Shown here: one piece after another, positions 8,741 to 17,769 of the stretch | Layout: the number at the start of each line of letters is the position of its first letter | Position numbering within the stretch: position 1 is the first letter of the stretch | NCBI GenBank assembly: GCA_963809715.1 | Contig: CAWEKO010000005.1 | Location: 295,967-359,966 of the forward strand | Reading direction: 5' to 3' | DNA length: 64,000 nucleotides | Origin: Bog-473 sp963809715 | GTDB lineage: Bacteria; Actinomycetota; Acidimicrobiia; Acidimicrobiales; RAAP-2 | Made by a program: the position numbers and the translations under genes | Notes under the pieces: model-generated | What the model was told of the DNA's origin: nothing | The model's input: the letters and a program-made list of their open reading frames with translations, nothing else | Databases searched by the model: none

Positions 8741-10089
8741 TCGGTGTAATCGGTTCCCTCCTCGCCGACGCGGCCGCGACCACCACCACGGCCGTCTCAC
8801 ACGCTGCCGCGTCCAACGTGGGACCGACCGTGCTGACGCACAGCGCCAACAAGGGAAACGGCGACCCGCTGCTCTACTTCGGCCTCAACTGGGAGGTCTG
8901 GCTGATCATCATCATCAAGTGCCTGGTTGCCTTCGTGGCGCTCCTGGTGGCGACGGCGCTGATGATCTGGTTCGAGCGCAAGGTCATTTCGGACATGCAG
9001 AGCCGCATCGGCCCCAACCGGGCCGGGCCCTGGGGGCTGCTCCAGACGCTGGCCGACGGGACCAAGCTCGTCTTCAAGGAGGACCTGCTGCCGGACAGGG
9101 CCGACTCCTTCGTCTTCAAGTTGGCCCCGTACCTCTCGGTCATTCCGGCCGTGCTCATCTTCACCGTCGTCCCGGTCGGGGGCGTGATCACCATCGGGAG
9201 CCACACCTTCGAACTTCAGGTGGCCGACCCGCCGATGGGGATCCTCCTCGTGCTGGCGATGTCGGGCATCGCGGTCTACGGCGTCATGCTGGCCGGCTGG
9301 TCGTCGGGGTCGAAGTACCCGCTGCTCGGCTCGGTGCGGGCCTCGGCCCAGGTGATCTCCTACGAGGCCGCGCTCGGCCTGACCACGGTCATGGTCGTGC
9401 TGGTCAGCCAATCGCTCTCGACCCGAGCCATCGTCGCCTCGCAGTCGAACGGATTCTGGAACTGGAACCTGATCCGCCTCGGCTTCATCCCCTTCATCTT
9501 CTTCATGATCGCCATCACGGCTGAGTTGACCCGGCCCCCCTTCGACCTGACCGAGGCCGAGCAGGAGTTGGTGGGCGGCTTCCACACCGAGTACTCCTCC
9601 ATCCGCTTCGGCCTGTTCTTCCTGGCCGAGTTCATGAACACCATCACCATGTCGGCCATCGTGGTGACATTGTTCTTCGGCGGGCCCAACGGATACATCT
9701 TCCACATCCCCGGCGCCACCATCTACATGCCGATCATCTACTTCCTGCTCAAGGTGACCGCCTTCTGCTTCATCTACGTCTGGTTCCGGGCGGCCCTGCC
9801 CCGCCTGCGCTACGACCAACTGATGGACCTGGGCTGGAAGCGACTCATCCCGATGTCGCTGGGCTGGCTGCTCCTGGTGGCCGGCATCGTGGCCTGGGGT
9901 TGGGGCGGGCTCATCCTGCTCGTGCCGATCGTCCTGGCCTCGGTGCTCCTGCTGCGGGCCAACAAGCTCGGCTCGGGCCGCAGCGAGGAGGACGTGGTCA
10001 TCCCGGCCATCGGTCGCCGGGTGTCCCGGCCCATGCGGTTGGCGCCCTCCCACTTCTCCGGTGATCCGAGTGATGGGGGTGATGGGTAA
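8737..10089 (+). CDS. nuoH: NADH-quinone oxidoreductase subunit H
   Basis: Membrane subunit that forms the quinone chamber with NuoB and NuoD. Eight or so hydrophobic helices are visible, with ERKVISDMQSRIGPNRAGP, LADGTKLVFKED and the loop ELTRPPFDLTEAEQELVGG, all signature NuoH segments. 450 residues: about 40 extra at the N-terminus (Ala/Thr-rich, then a hydrophilic stretch) and a charged C-terminal tail. GTG at 8737 overlaps the nuoG stop. Stop TAA shares a base with nuoI ATG. Confidence 0.95.
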   Translation: MIGVIGSLLADAAATTTTAVSHAAASNVGPTVLTHSANKGNGDPLLYFGLNWEVWLIIIIKCLVAFVALLVATALMIWFERKVISDMQSRIGPNRAGPWGLLQTLADGTKLVFKEDLLPDRADSFVFKLAPYLSVIPAVLIFTVVPVGGVITIGSHTFELQVADPPMGILLVLAMSGIAVYGVMLAGWSSGSKYPLLGSVRASAQVISYEAALGLTTVMVVLVSQSLSTRAIVASQSNGFWNWNLIRLGFIPFIFFMIAITAELTRPPFDLTEAEQELVGGFHTEYSSIRFGLFFLAEFMNTITMSAIVVTLFFGGPNGYIFHIPGATIYMPIIYFLLKVTAFCFIYVWFRAALPRLRYDQLMDLGWKRLIPMSLGWLLLVAGIVAWGWGGLILLVPIVLASVLLLRANKLGSGRSEEDVVIPAIGRRVSRPMRLAPSHFSGDPSDGGDG

Positions 10090-10931
10090 TGGGCGTGGGC
10101 GACGAGGTGAAGGACCAGCTGTCGTTCCTGGGCGGGTTCAAGCTGACCTTCCAGCACCTGAGCCGGCCGCGGGTCACCACCCAGTACCCGGAGGAGAAGA
10201 AGCCCAAGCAGCCGCGCCAGCACGGCCGCCACGTCCTCAACCGCTACGAGGACGGCATGGAGAAGTGCATCGGCTGCGAGCTCTGCGCCGGTGTCTGCCC
10301 GGCTGACTGCATTTATGTGCGCGGGCTGGACAACCCGCCCGACCACCCGGTGTCGCCCGGCGAGCGCTACGGCTACGTCTACGAGATCAACTACCTGCGC
10401 TGCATCCACTGCGACATGTGCGTGGAGGCCTGCCCGACCGAGGCCATCACCGAGTCGAAGCTCTTCGAGTTCTCCTTCACCAACCGCTCCGACGCCATCT
10501 ACACCAAGGAAGAACTGGTGGTGAACGACGACGGCACGCCCAAGAAGCTGCCGTGGGAGGACTGGCGCGAGGGCGACGACCTCATGACCTCGGGCTGGAT
10601 GCGGGCCACCTCGCCGTCGGGCAGCGCGGCCTACGAGGGCGAGGTGCAATGGGCTGGTGAGCTGGGCTACGGCGTGCGCGCGCCCGAGGGCGGCCAGTCG
10701 GGCCGGCGCGACGACGAGGCCACGGGCACCAAGCCGCTGCGTGAGGTGCTCGAGGCCCACCTCCTCGACCAGGACATCCCGCTCAACCACCGGGGCATGC
10801 AGGGCCGCGTCTGGCGGGCCCAGAAGGGCGCGGCGCGCAACAAGCGGAAGATGGAGGACATGCGGGGGCGCATGAAGGAGTTGCGCGCCTCGCGCAAGGC
10901 GGCCAAGGCCGAGGCCAAGGAGAAGGCCTGA
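10089..10931 (+). CDS. nuoI: NADH-quinone oxidoreductase subunit I, with long C-terminal extension
   Basis: Carries two 4Fe-4S clusters (N6a, N6b) linking the peripheral chain to N2. Both ferredoxin motifs are present: CIGCELCAGVCP and CIHCDMCVEACP. The ordinary NuoI domain ends near residue 165. About 115 more residues follow, ending in a basic, probably helical tail (RKMEDMRGRMKELRASRKAAKAEAKEKA region). Such tails occur in actinobacterial NuoI, though this one is long. ATG at 10089 overlaps the nuoH stop. Confidence 0.95.
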   Translation: MGVGDEVKDQLSFLGGFKLTFQHLSRPRVTTQYPEEKKPKQPRQHGRHVLNRYEDGMEKCIGCELCAGVCPADCIYVRGLDNPPDHPVSPGERYGYVYEINYLRCIHCDMCVEACPTEAITESKLFEFSFTNRSDAIYTKEELVVNDDGTPKKLPWEDWREGDDLMTSGWMRATSPSGSAAYEGEVQWAGELGYGVRAPEGGQSGRRDDEATGTKPLREVLEAHLLDQDIPLNHRGMQGRVWRAQKGAARNKRKMEDMRGRMKELRASRKAAKAEAKEKA

Positions 10932-10934
10932 CCC

Positions 10935-11576
10935 ATGTTCACCCTCCACCTGCTCCTGGCTTCATCGCGCCCCACCGTGCCCGACGCGATCGTGTTCGGC
11001 GCCGCCGCCCTGGTGATCCTGGTCGGCTCGGTCGGCGTGGTCACCTCGTCCAACCCGGTGCACGCCGCCCTCTTCCTCGTCATGACGCTCTTCGGGGTGG
11101 CCGTCCTCTTCATCGAGGAGCAGGCCGACTTCCTGGCTGCGGTGCAGATCATCGTCTACGCCGGGGCCATCGTGGTTCTCTTCCTCTTCGTCATCATGTT
11201 CCTCGGGGTGGACAAGGCCGAGAACGTCAACGTCGAACCCCTGACGGGCCAACGACCGCTTGCCTTCCTCTTCGCCCTGGTCACCCTGGGCGGGATTCTG
11301 GCCATGGCGGCCACCGCCCACTGGGTCACCGGTGCCAAGCAGGTGGTGGGCCCGATCCAGGGCCACGTAGCCGGGTTGAACTCGCCGGCCGGTGAGCCGG
11401 CCCAGCTGGGCAAGGTGCTCTTCACCACCTATCTCTTCGCCTTCGAGGCCACGGCCGCCCTGCTCGTCATCGCCGTGGTGGGCGCCGTCGTGCTGGCCCG
11501 CCGCCCACCCACCGTCCACGACGACGAATCCGAGTCCGCATCCGAGTACGACTCGGAGAGTGAGCTGCCGGCATGA
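10935..11576 (+). CDS. nuoJ: NADH-quinone oxidoreductase subunit J
   Basis: Membrane subunit of complex I. Five hydrophobic helices; signature NPVHAALFLVMTLFGVAVLF and the pi-bulge helix VQIIVYAGAIVVLFLFVIM. 213 residues, ending in an acidic Ser/Asp/Glu tail. Lies 3 bases after nuoI; its stop overlaps the nuoK ATG. Confidence 0.94.
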   Translation: MFTLHLLLASSRPTVPDAIVFGAAALVILVGSVGVVTSSNPVHAALFLVMTLFGVAVLFIEEQADFLAAVQIIVYAGAIVVLFLFVIMFLGVDKAENVNVEPLTGQRPLAFLFALVTLGGILAMAATAHWVTGAKQVVGPIQGHVAGLNSPAGEPAQLGKVLFTTYLFAFEATAALLVIAVVGAVVLARRPPTVHDDESESASEYDSESELPA

Positions 11577-11878
11577 GCCTCTCGGGAGCCTGGTACCTCG
11601 GACTGGCCGCCATCGTCTTCACCATCGGCGCCATCGGTCTGCTGGTCCGACGCAACGTGCTCATCATGTTCATGTGCATCGAGCTCATGCTCAATGCGGC
11701 CAACCTGACCTTCGTGACCTTCGCCCGCATGCTGGGTGACATCGGCGGGCAAGCCGTCGTCTTCTTCGTCCTGGTGGTGGCGGCGGCCGAAGTCGTGGTG
11801 GGCCTGGGCATCGTCGTGACCAACTACCGCCGGCGCGACACGACCGTGGCGGACGACCTGAATTCGTTGAAGGGCTGA
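11573..11878 (+). CDS. nuoK: NADH-quinone oxidoreductase subunit K
   Basis: Three-helix antiporter-like subunit of complex I, 101 residues, the normal length. The membrane glutamates of the proton path are visible in CIELMLNAANL and AAAEVVVGLGIV. ATG at 11573 overlaps nuoJ (ATGA). Confidence 0.95.
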   Translation: MSLSGAWYLGLAAIVFTIGAIGLLVRRNVLIMFMCIELMLNAANLTFVTFARMLGDIGGQAVVFFVLVVAAAEVVVGLGIVVTNYRRRDTTVADDLNSLKG

Positions 11879-11881
11879 GCC

Positions 11882-13798
11882 GTGGTCCACGTCGCGTACC
11901 TCATGCTGCTCTTCCCCCTGGCCGGCTTCCTGCTGCTGGTGGCCCTGGGCCGTCGCATCGGCGACCCGGTCGCCGGCTGGATCGGCACCATCGCCGTGGC
12001 CGGCGCCTTCGTCGTGGCCGTCATCGTCTTCTTCGGGCTCATCGATCTGCCCTCGTCCCACCGCCTCGTCGTCGAGAACTACTACACCTGGTTCCAAGCG
12101 GGCGGCTTGCACGTGCCCGTGGGCACGCTGGTCGACCCGCTGTCGATGACGATGTGCCTCTTCATCACGGGGGTCAGCATGCTGATCCACCTGTACTCCA
12201 TCGCGTACATGAAGGACGATCGCGACTACTCGAAGTTCTTCGTCTACCTGAACCTCTTCGTGTTCTCCATGCTCCTGCTGGTGCTGGGGAACAACCTGCT
12301 CCTCACCTTCGTGGGCTGGGAGGGTGTGGGCGTCTGCTCCTACTTCCTCGTCGCCTTCTGGTTCCAAAGGGAGTCGGCCGCCTCGGCAGGCAAGAAGGCC
12401 TTCATCTACAACCGCATCGGTGACGCCGGCTTCCTGCTGGCCATCTTCCTGATCTTCGAGAAGACCGGCACCGTGGAGTACGCCAGCGGCCCGGGGGGTG
12501 GCATCTTCGGGCAGCTCTCCCACTTCAACAGTGCCTCGGCCACGGCCGCCGTGCTGCTCCTCTTCCTGGCCGCCACGGGCAAGTCGGCCCAGATCCCGCT
12601 GTTCAACTGGCTGCCCGACGCCATGGAGGGCCCGACGCCGGTTTCGGCCCTCATCCACGCCGCCACGATGGTGACGGCCGGGGTCTACCTGCTGTGTCGC
12701 ATGAACCCGCTCCTCCACCTGTCGGCCGACGGCACCCTGGTGATCGCCATCATCGGCGGGGTCACTGCGTTCGTGGCCGCCACCATCGCCTGCGCGCAAC
12801 AGGACATCAAGAAGGTGCTCGCCTTCTCGACGATCTCCCAGATCGGCTACATGGTGCTGGCCGTCGGCTCGGGGGCGTACATCGCGGCCGTCTTCCTCAT
12901 GGTGGCCCACGCCTTCTTCAAGGGCCTCCTCTTCCTCGGGGCGGGCTCGGTCATCCACGGACTCGAGGACGAGCAGGATCTCAAACGCATGGGCGCGCTG
13001 CGCCGCTACATGAAGTGGACGACGATCACCTTCACCATCGGCTTCCTGGCCATCGCCGGCATCCCGCCGTTGAGCGGGTTCTGGGCCAAGGGCGACGTGC
13101 TCGACAACGTCTTCGCCCATTACAAGCCGCTGTGGGTGTTGGGTGTGATCACCGCCGTTCTGACGGCGTACTACATGAGCCGGCTCGAGGTTTTGGCCTT
13201 CGGGGGCAAGGAGCGCTTCGACAAGCCCGGACCGAACGGCGAGCCGGCGCTGCACACGCCACACGAATCGGGTTGGCTCATGCGCATCCCGCTGGTCATC
13301 CTCGCCTTCTTTGCCTTCTTCGCCGGTGCGCTGGACCTGCCCTGGGTGCACACGCACAACCTCGAGAGCTTCCTGAACCCGGTCTTCGCCGGCACCCTCT
13401 ACAACGACAACTTGGCAGGCGGCGCCGAGTGGGCCCTGGCCATCGTCGACATCGCGGCGGCCTTCATCGGCCTGATCGTGGCCTACTGGCTCTGGCGGGG
13501 CGATGACGTCTACCAGCCGCGGTTGGAGCCGGCGTTCCTCCAGCGGGTCTGGTACTGGGACGACTTCTACGACACCGTCATCGGCCGGCCCGGGCAGCGC
13601 CTGGCTGCCTTCAGCGCCTGGGTGGTCGACGCCCGCATCATCGACGGCGCAGTGAACGGGACGGCTTCTTTGGCCCGGGCCACGGGCCAGGCCGCCCGCA
13701 AACTGCAGACCGGCTACGCCCGCAACTACGCGCTCGGCATCGCGCTCGGGGTGGCCCTCCTCATCGGGTTCATGCTGAGCAGGGTGTGGTGGGGATGA
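11882..13798 (+). CDS. nuoL: NADH-quinone oxidoreductase subunit L
   Basis: Largest Mrp-antiporter-like proton pump subunit, 638 residues, with the long C-terminal lateral helix and a final anchor helix. Signature segments: VGWEGVGVCSYFLV, PLFNWLPDAMEGPTPVSALIHAATMVTAGVYLL (key Lys/Glu/His of the channel lie here) and AHAFFKGLLFLGAGSVIH. GTG start at 11882, three bases after nuoK. Ends overlapping nuoM. Confidence 0.95.
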   Translation: MVHVAYLMLLFPLAGFLLLVALGRRIGDPVAGWIGTIAVAGAFVVAVIVFFGLIDLPSSHRLVVENYYTWFQAGGLHVPVGTLVDPLSMTMCLFITGVSMLIHLYSIAYMKDDRDYSKFFVYLNLFVFSMLLLVLGNNLLLTFVGWEGVGVCSYFLVAFWFQRESAASAGKKAFIYNRIGDAGFLLAIFLIFEKTGTVEYASGPGGGIFGQLSHFNSASATAAVLLLFLAATGKSAQIPLFNWLPDAMEGPTPVSALIHAATMVTAGVYLLCRMNPLLHLSADGTLVIAIIGGVTAFVAATIACAQQDIKKVLAFSTISQIGYMVLAVGSGAYIAAVFLMVAHAFFKGLLFLGAGSVIHGLEDEQDLKRMGALRRYMKWTTITFTIGFLAIAGIPPLSGFWAKGDVLDNVFAHYKPLWVLGVITAVLTAYYMSRLEVLAFGGKERFDKPGPNGEPALHTPHESGWLMRIPLVILAFFAFFAGALDLPWVHTHNLESFLNPVFAGTLYNDNLAGGAEWALAIVDIAAAFIGLIVAYWLWRGDDVYQPRLEPAFLQRVWYWDDFYDTVIGRPGQRLAAFSAWVVDARIIDGAVNGTASLARATGQAARKLQTGYARNYALGIALGVALLIGFMLSRVWWG

Positions 13799-15345
13799 CA
13801 CACCACGAAGTCCCTTTTCTCACGCTGCTGGTACTCCTGCCCGCCGTCGGCGCGGCCTTGCTCGGACTGTTGGGGCTCGACAAGAATTTCAAGAAGGAGC
13901 TGACGTACGCGCTGGCCCTGATCGTGTCGCTGGTCACGCTCGGCTTCGCCATCGCCACCCTGGTCGTGATGAAGGTGCACGACGGCGGCTTCCAGCTGGT
14001 CTCGAACCACCAGTACACAGGGAGCTCGCTCGGCGTGCACTGGTACCTCGGGGTGGACGGCATCTCCATCTTCCTGGTCCTGCTCACCGCGGTGCTCTTC
14101 CCGCTGGCCATCGTCCTCGGGCGCAACCGGGAGAACAGCCGGGTCTACTTCGCCTGGATTCTGCTGCTCGAGGCGGCGGTGATGGGCAGCTTCGTCTCGC
14201 TCGACCTGCTCGTGTTCTTCTTCATGTTCGAGCTGACCCTGGTGCCCTCGTACTTCATCATCGCCGGCTGGGGTCACCAGCGCCGGGCCTATGCCGCCCT
14301 GAAGTTCTTCCTCTACACGTTCCTCGGCTCGGCCTTCCTCCTGGTGGGCATCCTGGTCCTGGCCTTCATCCACGAGTCGCAGTACCACTACCTGACGTTC
14401 TCGCTCGGGCCGCTCATGCAGACACATCTCTCGTCGAGCACCGAGATCCTGCTCTTCTTGGCCTTCACGGCCGCCTTTGCGGTCAAGGCCCCGCTGTTCC
14501 CGCTGCACACCTGGTCGCCCGACGCCTACACCGAGGCGCCCGAGGAAGGCTCGGTGCTGCTCTCGGGCGTGTTGGCCAAGCTGGGCACGTACGGCATCAT
14601 CCGCTTCGACCTCAGCCTCTTTCCCCAGGCCACGCGGACCCTGGCCCCGCTCCTCCTCACACTGGCCGTGATCGGGATCATCTACGGGGCGGTCGTGGCC
14701 TGCGCCCAACGCGACATGAAGCGCGTGGTGACCTACTCGTCGCTGGCCCAGATCGGCTTCATCGCCCTGGGCGCCGTTGCGCTGAGCTCGCAGGGCCTGG
14801 CCGGGGGTGTCCTGCTCATGCTCAACCACGGACTCATCGTCGGGGCGCTCTTCATCCTGATCGGCTTCATCTACCAGCGCCGCGGCACCTGGCAGACCAA
14901 CGAGATGCGCGGCCTGCAGAAGGCGGCGCCTGTCCTGGCGGCCGTCTTCACCGTGGTCATGATGGCCTCCATCGGCGTCCCGGGGCTCAACGGGTTCGTC
15001 AGTGAGTTCCTCGTGCTCTCGGGCACCTTCATCACCCATCGCTGGTGGGGCGTAGTGGCCGTCCTCGGCGTGATCGTGGCCGCCATCTACCTGCTGTGGG
15101 CCTACCAGCAGGTCTTCCACGGCCCGCCCCGCGACGAGAAGGACGAGAAGGTGCGGGATCTGGGCATGCTCGAGCGGGCGGTGATGGCCCCGCTCATCAT
15201 CCTCATCGTCTTCTTGGGGGTCTATCCCAAGCCGGTGCTCGACCGCATCAACCCCTCGGTGGACCAGCTCATCGCGCACGTGGAGTCGAGCACCGGCCAC
15301 TACCAACCGCCGGTGGCGGTCAAGGGTGTGGAGGGCGTCAAGTGA
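13795..15345 (+). CDS. nuoM: NADH-quinone oxidoreductase subunit M
   Basis: Second antiporter-like proton pump subunit, about 516 residues, 14 helices. Signature: FELTLVPSYFII (channel Glu) and VKAPLFPLHTWSPDAYTEAPEEGSVLL. I chose ATG at 13795 because it overlaps the nuoL stop (ATGA), the pattern used throughout the operon; a start three codons upstream is also possible. Confidence 0.95.
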   Translation: MTHHEVPFLTLLVLLPAVGAALLGLLGLDKNFKKELTYALALIVSLVTLGFAIATLVVMKVHDGGFQLVSNHQYTGSSLGVHWYLGVDGISIFLVLLTAVLFPLAIVLGRNRENSRVYFAWILLLEAAVMGSFVSLDLLVFFFMFELTLVPSYFIIAGWGHQRRAYAALKFFLYTFLGSAFLLVGILVLAFIHESQYHYLTFSLGPLMQTHLSSSTEILLFLAFTAAFAVKAPLFPLHTWSPDAYTEAPEEGSVLLSGVLAKLGTYGIIRFDLSLFPQATRTLAPLLLTLAVIGIIYGAVVACAQRDMKRVVTYSSLAQIGFIALGAVALSSQGLAGGVLLMLNHGLIVGALFILIGFIYQRRGTWQTNEMRGLQKAAPVLAAVFTVVMMASIGVPGLNGFVSEFLVLSGTFITHRWWGVVAVLGVIVAAIYLLWAYQQVFHGPPRDEKDEKVRDLGMLERAVMAPLIILIVFLGVYPKPVLDRINPSVDQLIAHVESSTGHYQPPVAVKGVEGVK

Positions 15346-17044
15346 TCGCCGCCGCCCACGCCGCCGCCGCGCCCACGCCGCCCACGCGGCCTCGAACACC
15401 ATCGCGGTCCCGCCCATCCGCTGGCTGGCGATCATGCCGGAGATCATCATGATCGGCGGGGCCGTGGTGCTGCTGGCGGTGGCCTCGCTGGTCCGGCGCC
15501 CGCTGCGGGTCAAGGTGGCCACGGCGGCCACCGTCGTCATCTCGGGTTCCTCGCTCGGCATCGCATTGTGGCAGTGGAGCGACGTGGCCGAGCACGGCCC
15601 GCACACCTATATCGCCAACGCCGTGGTGATGGACGGCTTCAGCGTGCTGTTCATGATCCTGATCAGCATCGCCATGCTCCTGACCGCCCTGGTGGCCAAC
15701 GGCTATCTCGAACGCGAAGGTGTGCAGGGGGCGGAGTTCCACGTGTTGGCGCTGATCTCGGCCTCGGGGGCGATGGTGATGGCGATGGCCAACGACCTCA
15801 TCGTCATCTTCCTCGGCCTCGAGATCCTTTCCATTGCGCTCTACGTGCTCACCGCCTTCAACTACCGCCGGGTGGCATCGGGCGAGGCCGCCCTCAAGTA
15901 CTTCATCCTCGGCGGCTTCTCCTCTGCCATCTTCGTGTACGGCATTGCGCTGACCTATGGCGCCACGGGCACGACCAACCTGACCCAGATCGCCGACTTC
16001 CTGTCCAAGAACGTGGTCCTGTCCAACGGCCTCCTCCTGGCCGGACTGGCCCTGCTCCTCGCGGGCTTCGCGTTCAAGATCGCGGCCGTCCCCTTCCACA
16101 TGTGGACGCCCGACGTGTACCAGGGGGCACCGACGCCGGTGACGGGCTTCATGGCGGCCGTGGCCAAGGCGGGCGCGTTCGCCGCGTTGCTCCGGGTGCT
16201 CTTCTCATCCTTCGGCGTGGTCTCCGCGGACTGGCGTCCCATCCTCTACGGGTTGGCCGTGCTCTCGCTGGTCCTCGGTGCGTTCGTGGCGCTACGCCAG
16301 CGCGACGTGAAGCGCATGCTGGCCTACTCGTCGATCAACCATGCCGGCTTCATCCTCCTCGGCGTGGTGGCCGGGACGGCGCGTGGTGCGAGCGCCTCGC
16401 TCTACTACCTCTTCGTCTACATGTTCATGACCATCGGCAGCTTCGCCGTCGTCACCGTGCTCGGACGGAGCGGCGACGACGATCACGACCTGTCCCGCTA
16501 CCGCGGCTTGGCCGGACGCCAGCCGGTGCTGGCGCTGGCGTTCGCCGTGCTGCTGCTGGCCCAGGCCGGGGCGCCGTTCACGACGGGCCTGTGGGCCAAG
16601 GTGCAGGTGGTCTTCGCCGTGGTCCAGGCGGGTGACGTGCCGCTCGGCGTGATCGCCATGGTGACGGCCGTCGTGGCCGCCTACTTCTACCTGCGCATCG
16701 CCGTCCTCATGTACGCCGGCGGCGGGCTGGGCGAGCCCGAGGCCGAGGCGGTCACTGCGCCGGCGTCGGGCGAGGGGTTGGCGGCGCCGACCACGACGAC
16801 AATGACAACGAGCTGGGGCAGTCCCGAGGCGGCATCGACCGCCGTGTCCACGATCAACGGGCACATCCTCCTGGCCGACGAGGAGCCCGAGGGCGAGGAC
16901 GAGCTGCCCGAGGCGGTGCCGGTGCCGGTCCTGACGGGGTTGGCCATCGCGCTGTGCACCGGTGTGACCGTGCTCTTCGGCTTCTGGCCCCAGCCGCTCA
17001 TCGACTTCGCCAACCAGGCGACCCTGCTGTTCCTGCCCAAATAG
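15326..17044 (+). CDS. nuoN: NADH-quinone oxidoreductase subunit N (start uncertain)
   Basis: Third antiporter-like subunit and last gene of the operon. Signature: FLGLEILSIALYVL, FHMWTPDVYQGAPTPVTGFMAAVAKAGAF and the repeated antiporter helices. Near the C-terminus a hydrophilic insert of about 60 residues (Thr/Ala/Glu-rich) separates the last helices. Start problem: the expected GTGA overlap with nuoM at 15,342 lies in another frame from the rest. The in-frame choices are GTG 15,326, giving an Arg-rich shadow-like start, or ATG 15,434 at MPEIIMIGG. A one-base indel in the GCC/CGC repeat at 15,348-15,390 would explain this. Confidence 0.9.
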   Translation: MWRASSDRRRPRRRRAHAAHAASNTIAVPPIRWLAIMPEIIMIGGAVVLLAVASLVRRPLRVKVATAATVVISGSSLGIALWQWSDVAEHGPHTYIANAVVMDGFSVLFMILISIAMLLTALVANGYLEREGVQGAEFHVLALISASGAMVMAMANDLIVIFLGLEILSIALYVLTAFNYRRVASGEAALKYFILGGFSSAIFVYGIALTYGATGTTNLTQIADFLSKNVVLSNGLLLAGLALLLAGFAFKIAAVPFHMWTPDVYQGAPTPVTGFMAAVAKAGAFAALLRVLFSSFGVVSADWRPILYGLAVLSLVLGAFVALRQRDVKRMLAYSSINHAGFILLGVVAGTARGASASLYYLFVYMFMTIGSFAVVTVLGRSGDDDHDLSRYRGLAGRQPVLALAFAVLLLAQAGAPFTTGLWAKVQVVFAVVQAGDVPLGVIAMVTAVVAAYFYLRIAVLMYAGGGLGEPEAEAVTAPASGEGLAAPTTTTMTTSWGSPEAASTAVSTINGHILLADEEPEGEDELPEAVPVPVLTGLAIALCTGVTVLFGFWPQPLIDFANQATLLFLPK

Positions 17045-17183
17045 GAGCAACCGAAGCCGCGGGTCAGGGGCTGGACACGCTCATCCGTCAGCTCGGCTGG
17101 GCTCCGAGCACTCGTCTCGCGACCATGACGACGACGGGGTCGGCGCCGAATGCGTCATCCAGTGTGATGGAGGGAGGCAGTCG

Positions 17184-17621
17184 CTACCCGAACTGCTTGG
17201 AGAAGTCGGCGCTGAGCCAGCGCTCGGGCGACATGCGGAAGACAGCGCTGTCCGAGATGTCTTCGGGGGTGGCCGCGAGATACAGGTCCCCCAGCTCCTG
17301 GCCGAGGTAGCGGTAGGCCAGCTGGCGTCGTTCCTCGGGGCCTACGGTGTCTCTGATCAGGGTGATCGGGCCCTCCACGCTGACGTAGCAGTAGGGGACG
17401 GTCTCGGTCTGCACGCACAGGGTGAAGCGCCCGGCCGCTCGCATGTGGCGAGCCTTGCGGCTCTGGCTGCCGGTGAGCACGTCCACCGTGCCTCCCGCCT
17501 CGTAGGCGTACCAGACGGGCACACTCAGAGGACCGTGGCCCGGGTCGTCGATGCTGACGATGCCGACGTGGACGTCGGCGAGGAACGCCTCGCGCTCGGT
17601 TTGGGTCATGGTCAACGACAT
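17184..17621 (-). CDS. Pyridoxamine 5'-phosphate oxidase-fold protein
   Basis: 145-residue split-barrel flavin-binding protein of the PPOX superfamily. Seen: LADVHVGIVSIDDPGHGPLSVPVWYAYE (typical first strands), the SRKARHMRAAGRFTLCVQ segment and YVSVEGPITLI. The cofactor could be FMN or F420; the sequence alone does not decide. ATG at 17621 has an excellent ribosome site, GGAGGAGG, which overlaps the stop of the small zinc-ribbon gene upstream. It is the third gene of a minus-strand operon after the lysyltransferase and the zinc ribbon, convergent with nuoN. Confidence 0.8.
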   Translation of the reverse strand: MSLTMTQTEREAFLADVHVGIVSIDDPGHGPLSVPVWYAYEAGGTVDVLTGSQSRKARHMRAAGRFTLCVQTETVPYCYVSVEGPITLIRDTVGPEERRQLAYRYLGQELGDLYLAATPEDISDSAVFRMSPERWLSADFSKQFG

Positions 17622-17628
17622 GGACCGG

Positions 17629-17769
17629 TCACCTCCTCCCGTGATGGGGCGGCCGTTCCCGTCGCTGCTGCTCGGCCCAACACAGATCGCAGCCCTGGCA
17701 CGGACCGCGCTCGGTGTCGGGCGTGTGGGACCCGGCATGGCCGCAGACCGGACAGGCGGCCTCGCTCAC
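17629..17769 (-). CDS. 46-residue zinc-ribbon protein
   Basis: A very short gene between the lysyltransferase and the PPOX gene. GTG at 17769 overlaps the upstream stop (GTGA), and its TGA lies inside the ribosome site of the next gene, so it is tightly coupled on both sides. The protein has two cysteine knuckles, CPVCGHAGSH and CQGCDLCW, about 18 residues apart, then a basic tail rich in Arg and His. Role unknown; it may be a metal-binding partner or regulator of its neighbours. The coupling and cysteine pattern are what support it as real. Confidence 0.6.
   Translation of the reverse strand: MSEAACPVCGHAGSHTPDTERGPCQGCDLCWAEQQRRERPPHHGRR

Noticed and set aside
11429..13801. A 790-codon open frame antisense to nuoJ-nuoL
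   Set aside because: Its product is a low-complexity Gly/Glu/His/Arg mixture typical of the antisense of membrane-protein genes in GC-rich DNA; the plus strand has a clear nuo gene.
13726..15606. A 626-codon open frame antisense to nuoM
   Set aside because: Same reason: composition follows from the complement of the nuoM codons and no family resemblance is seen.
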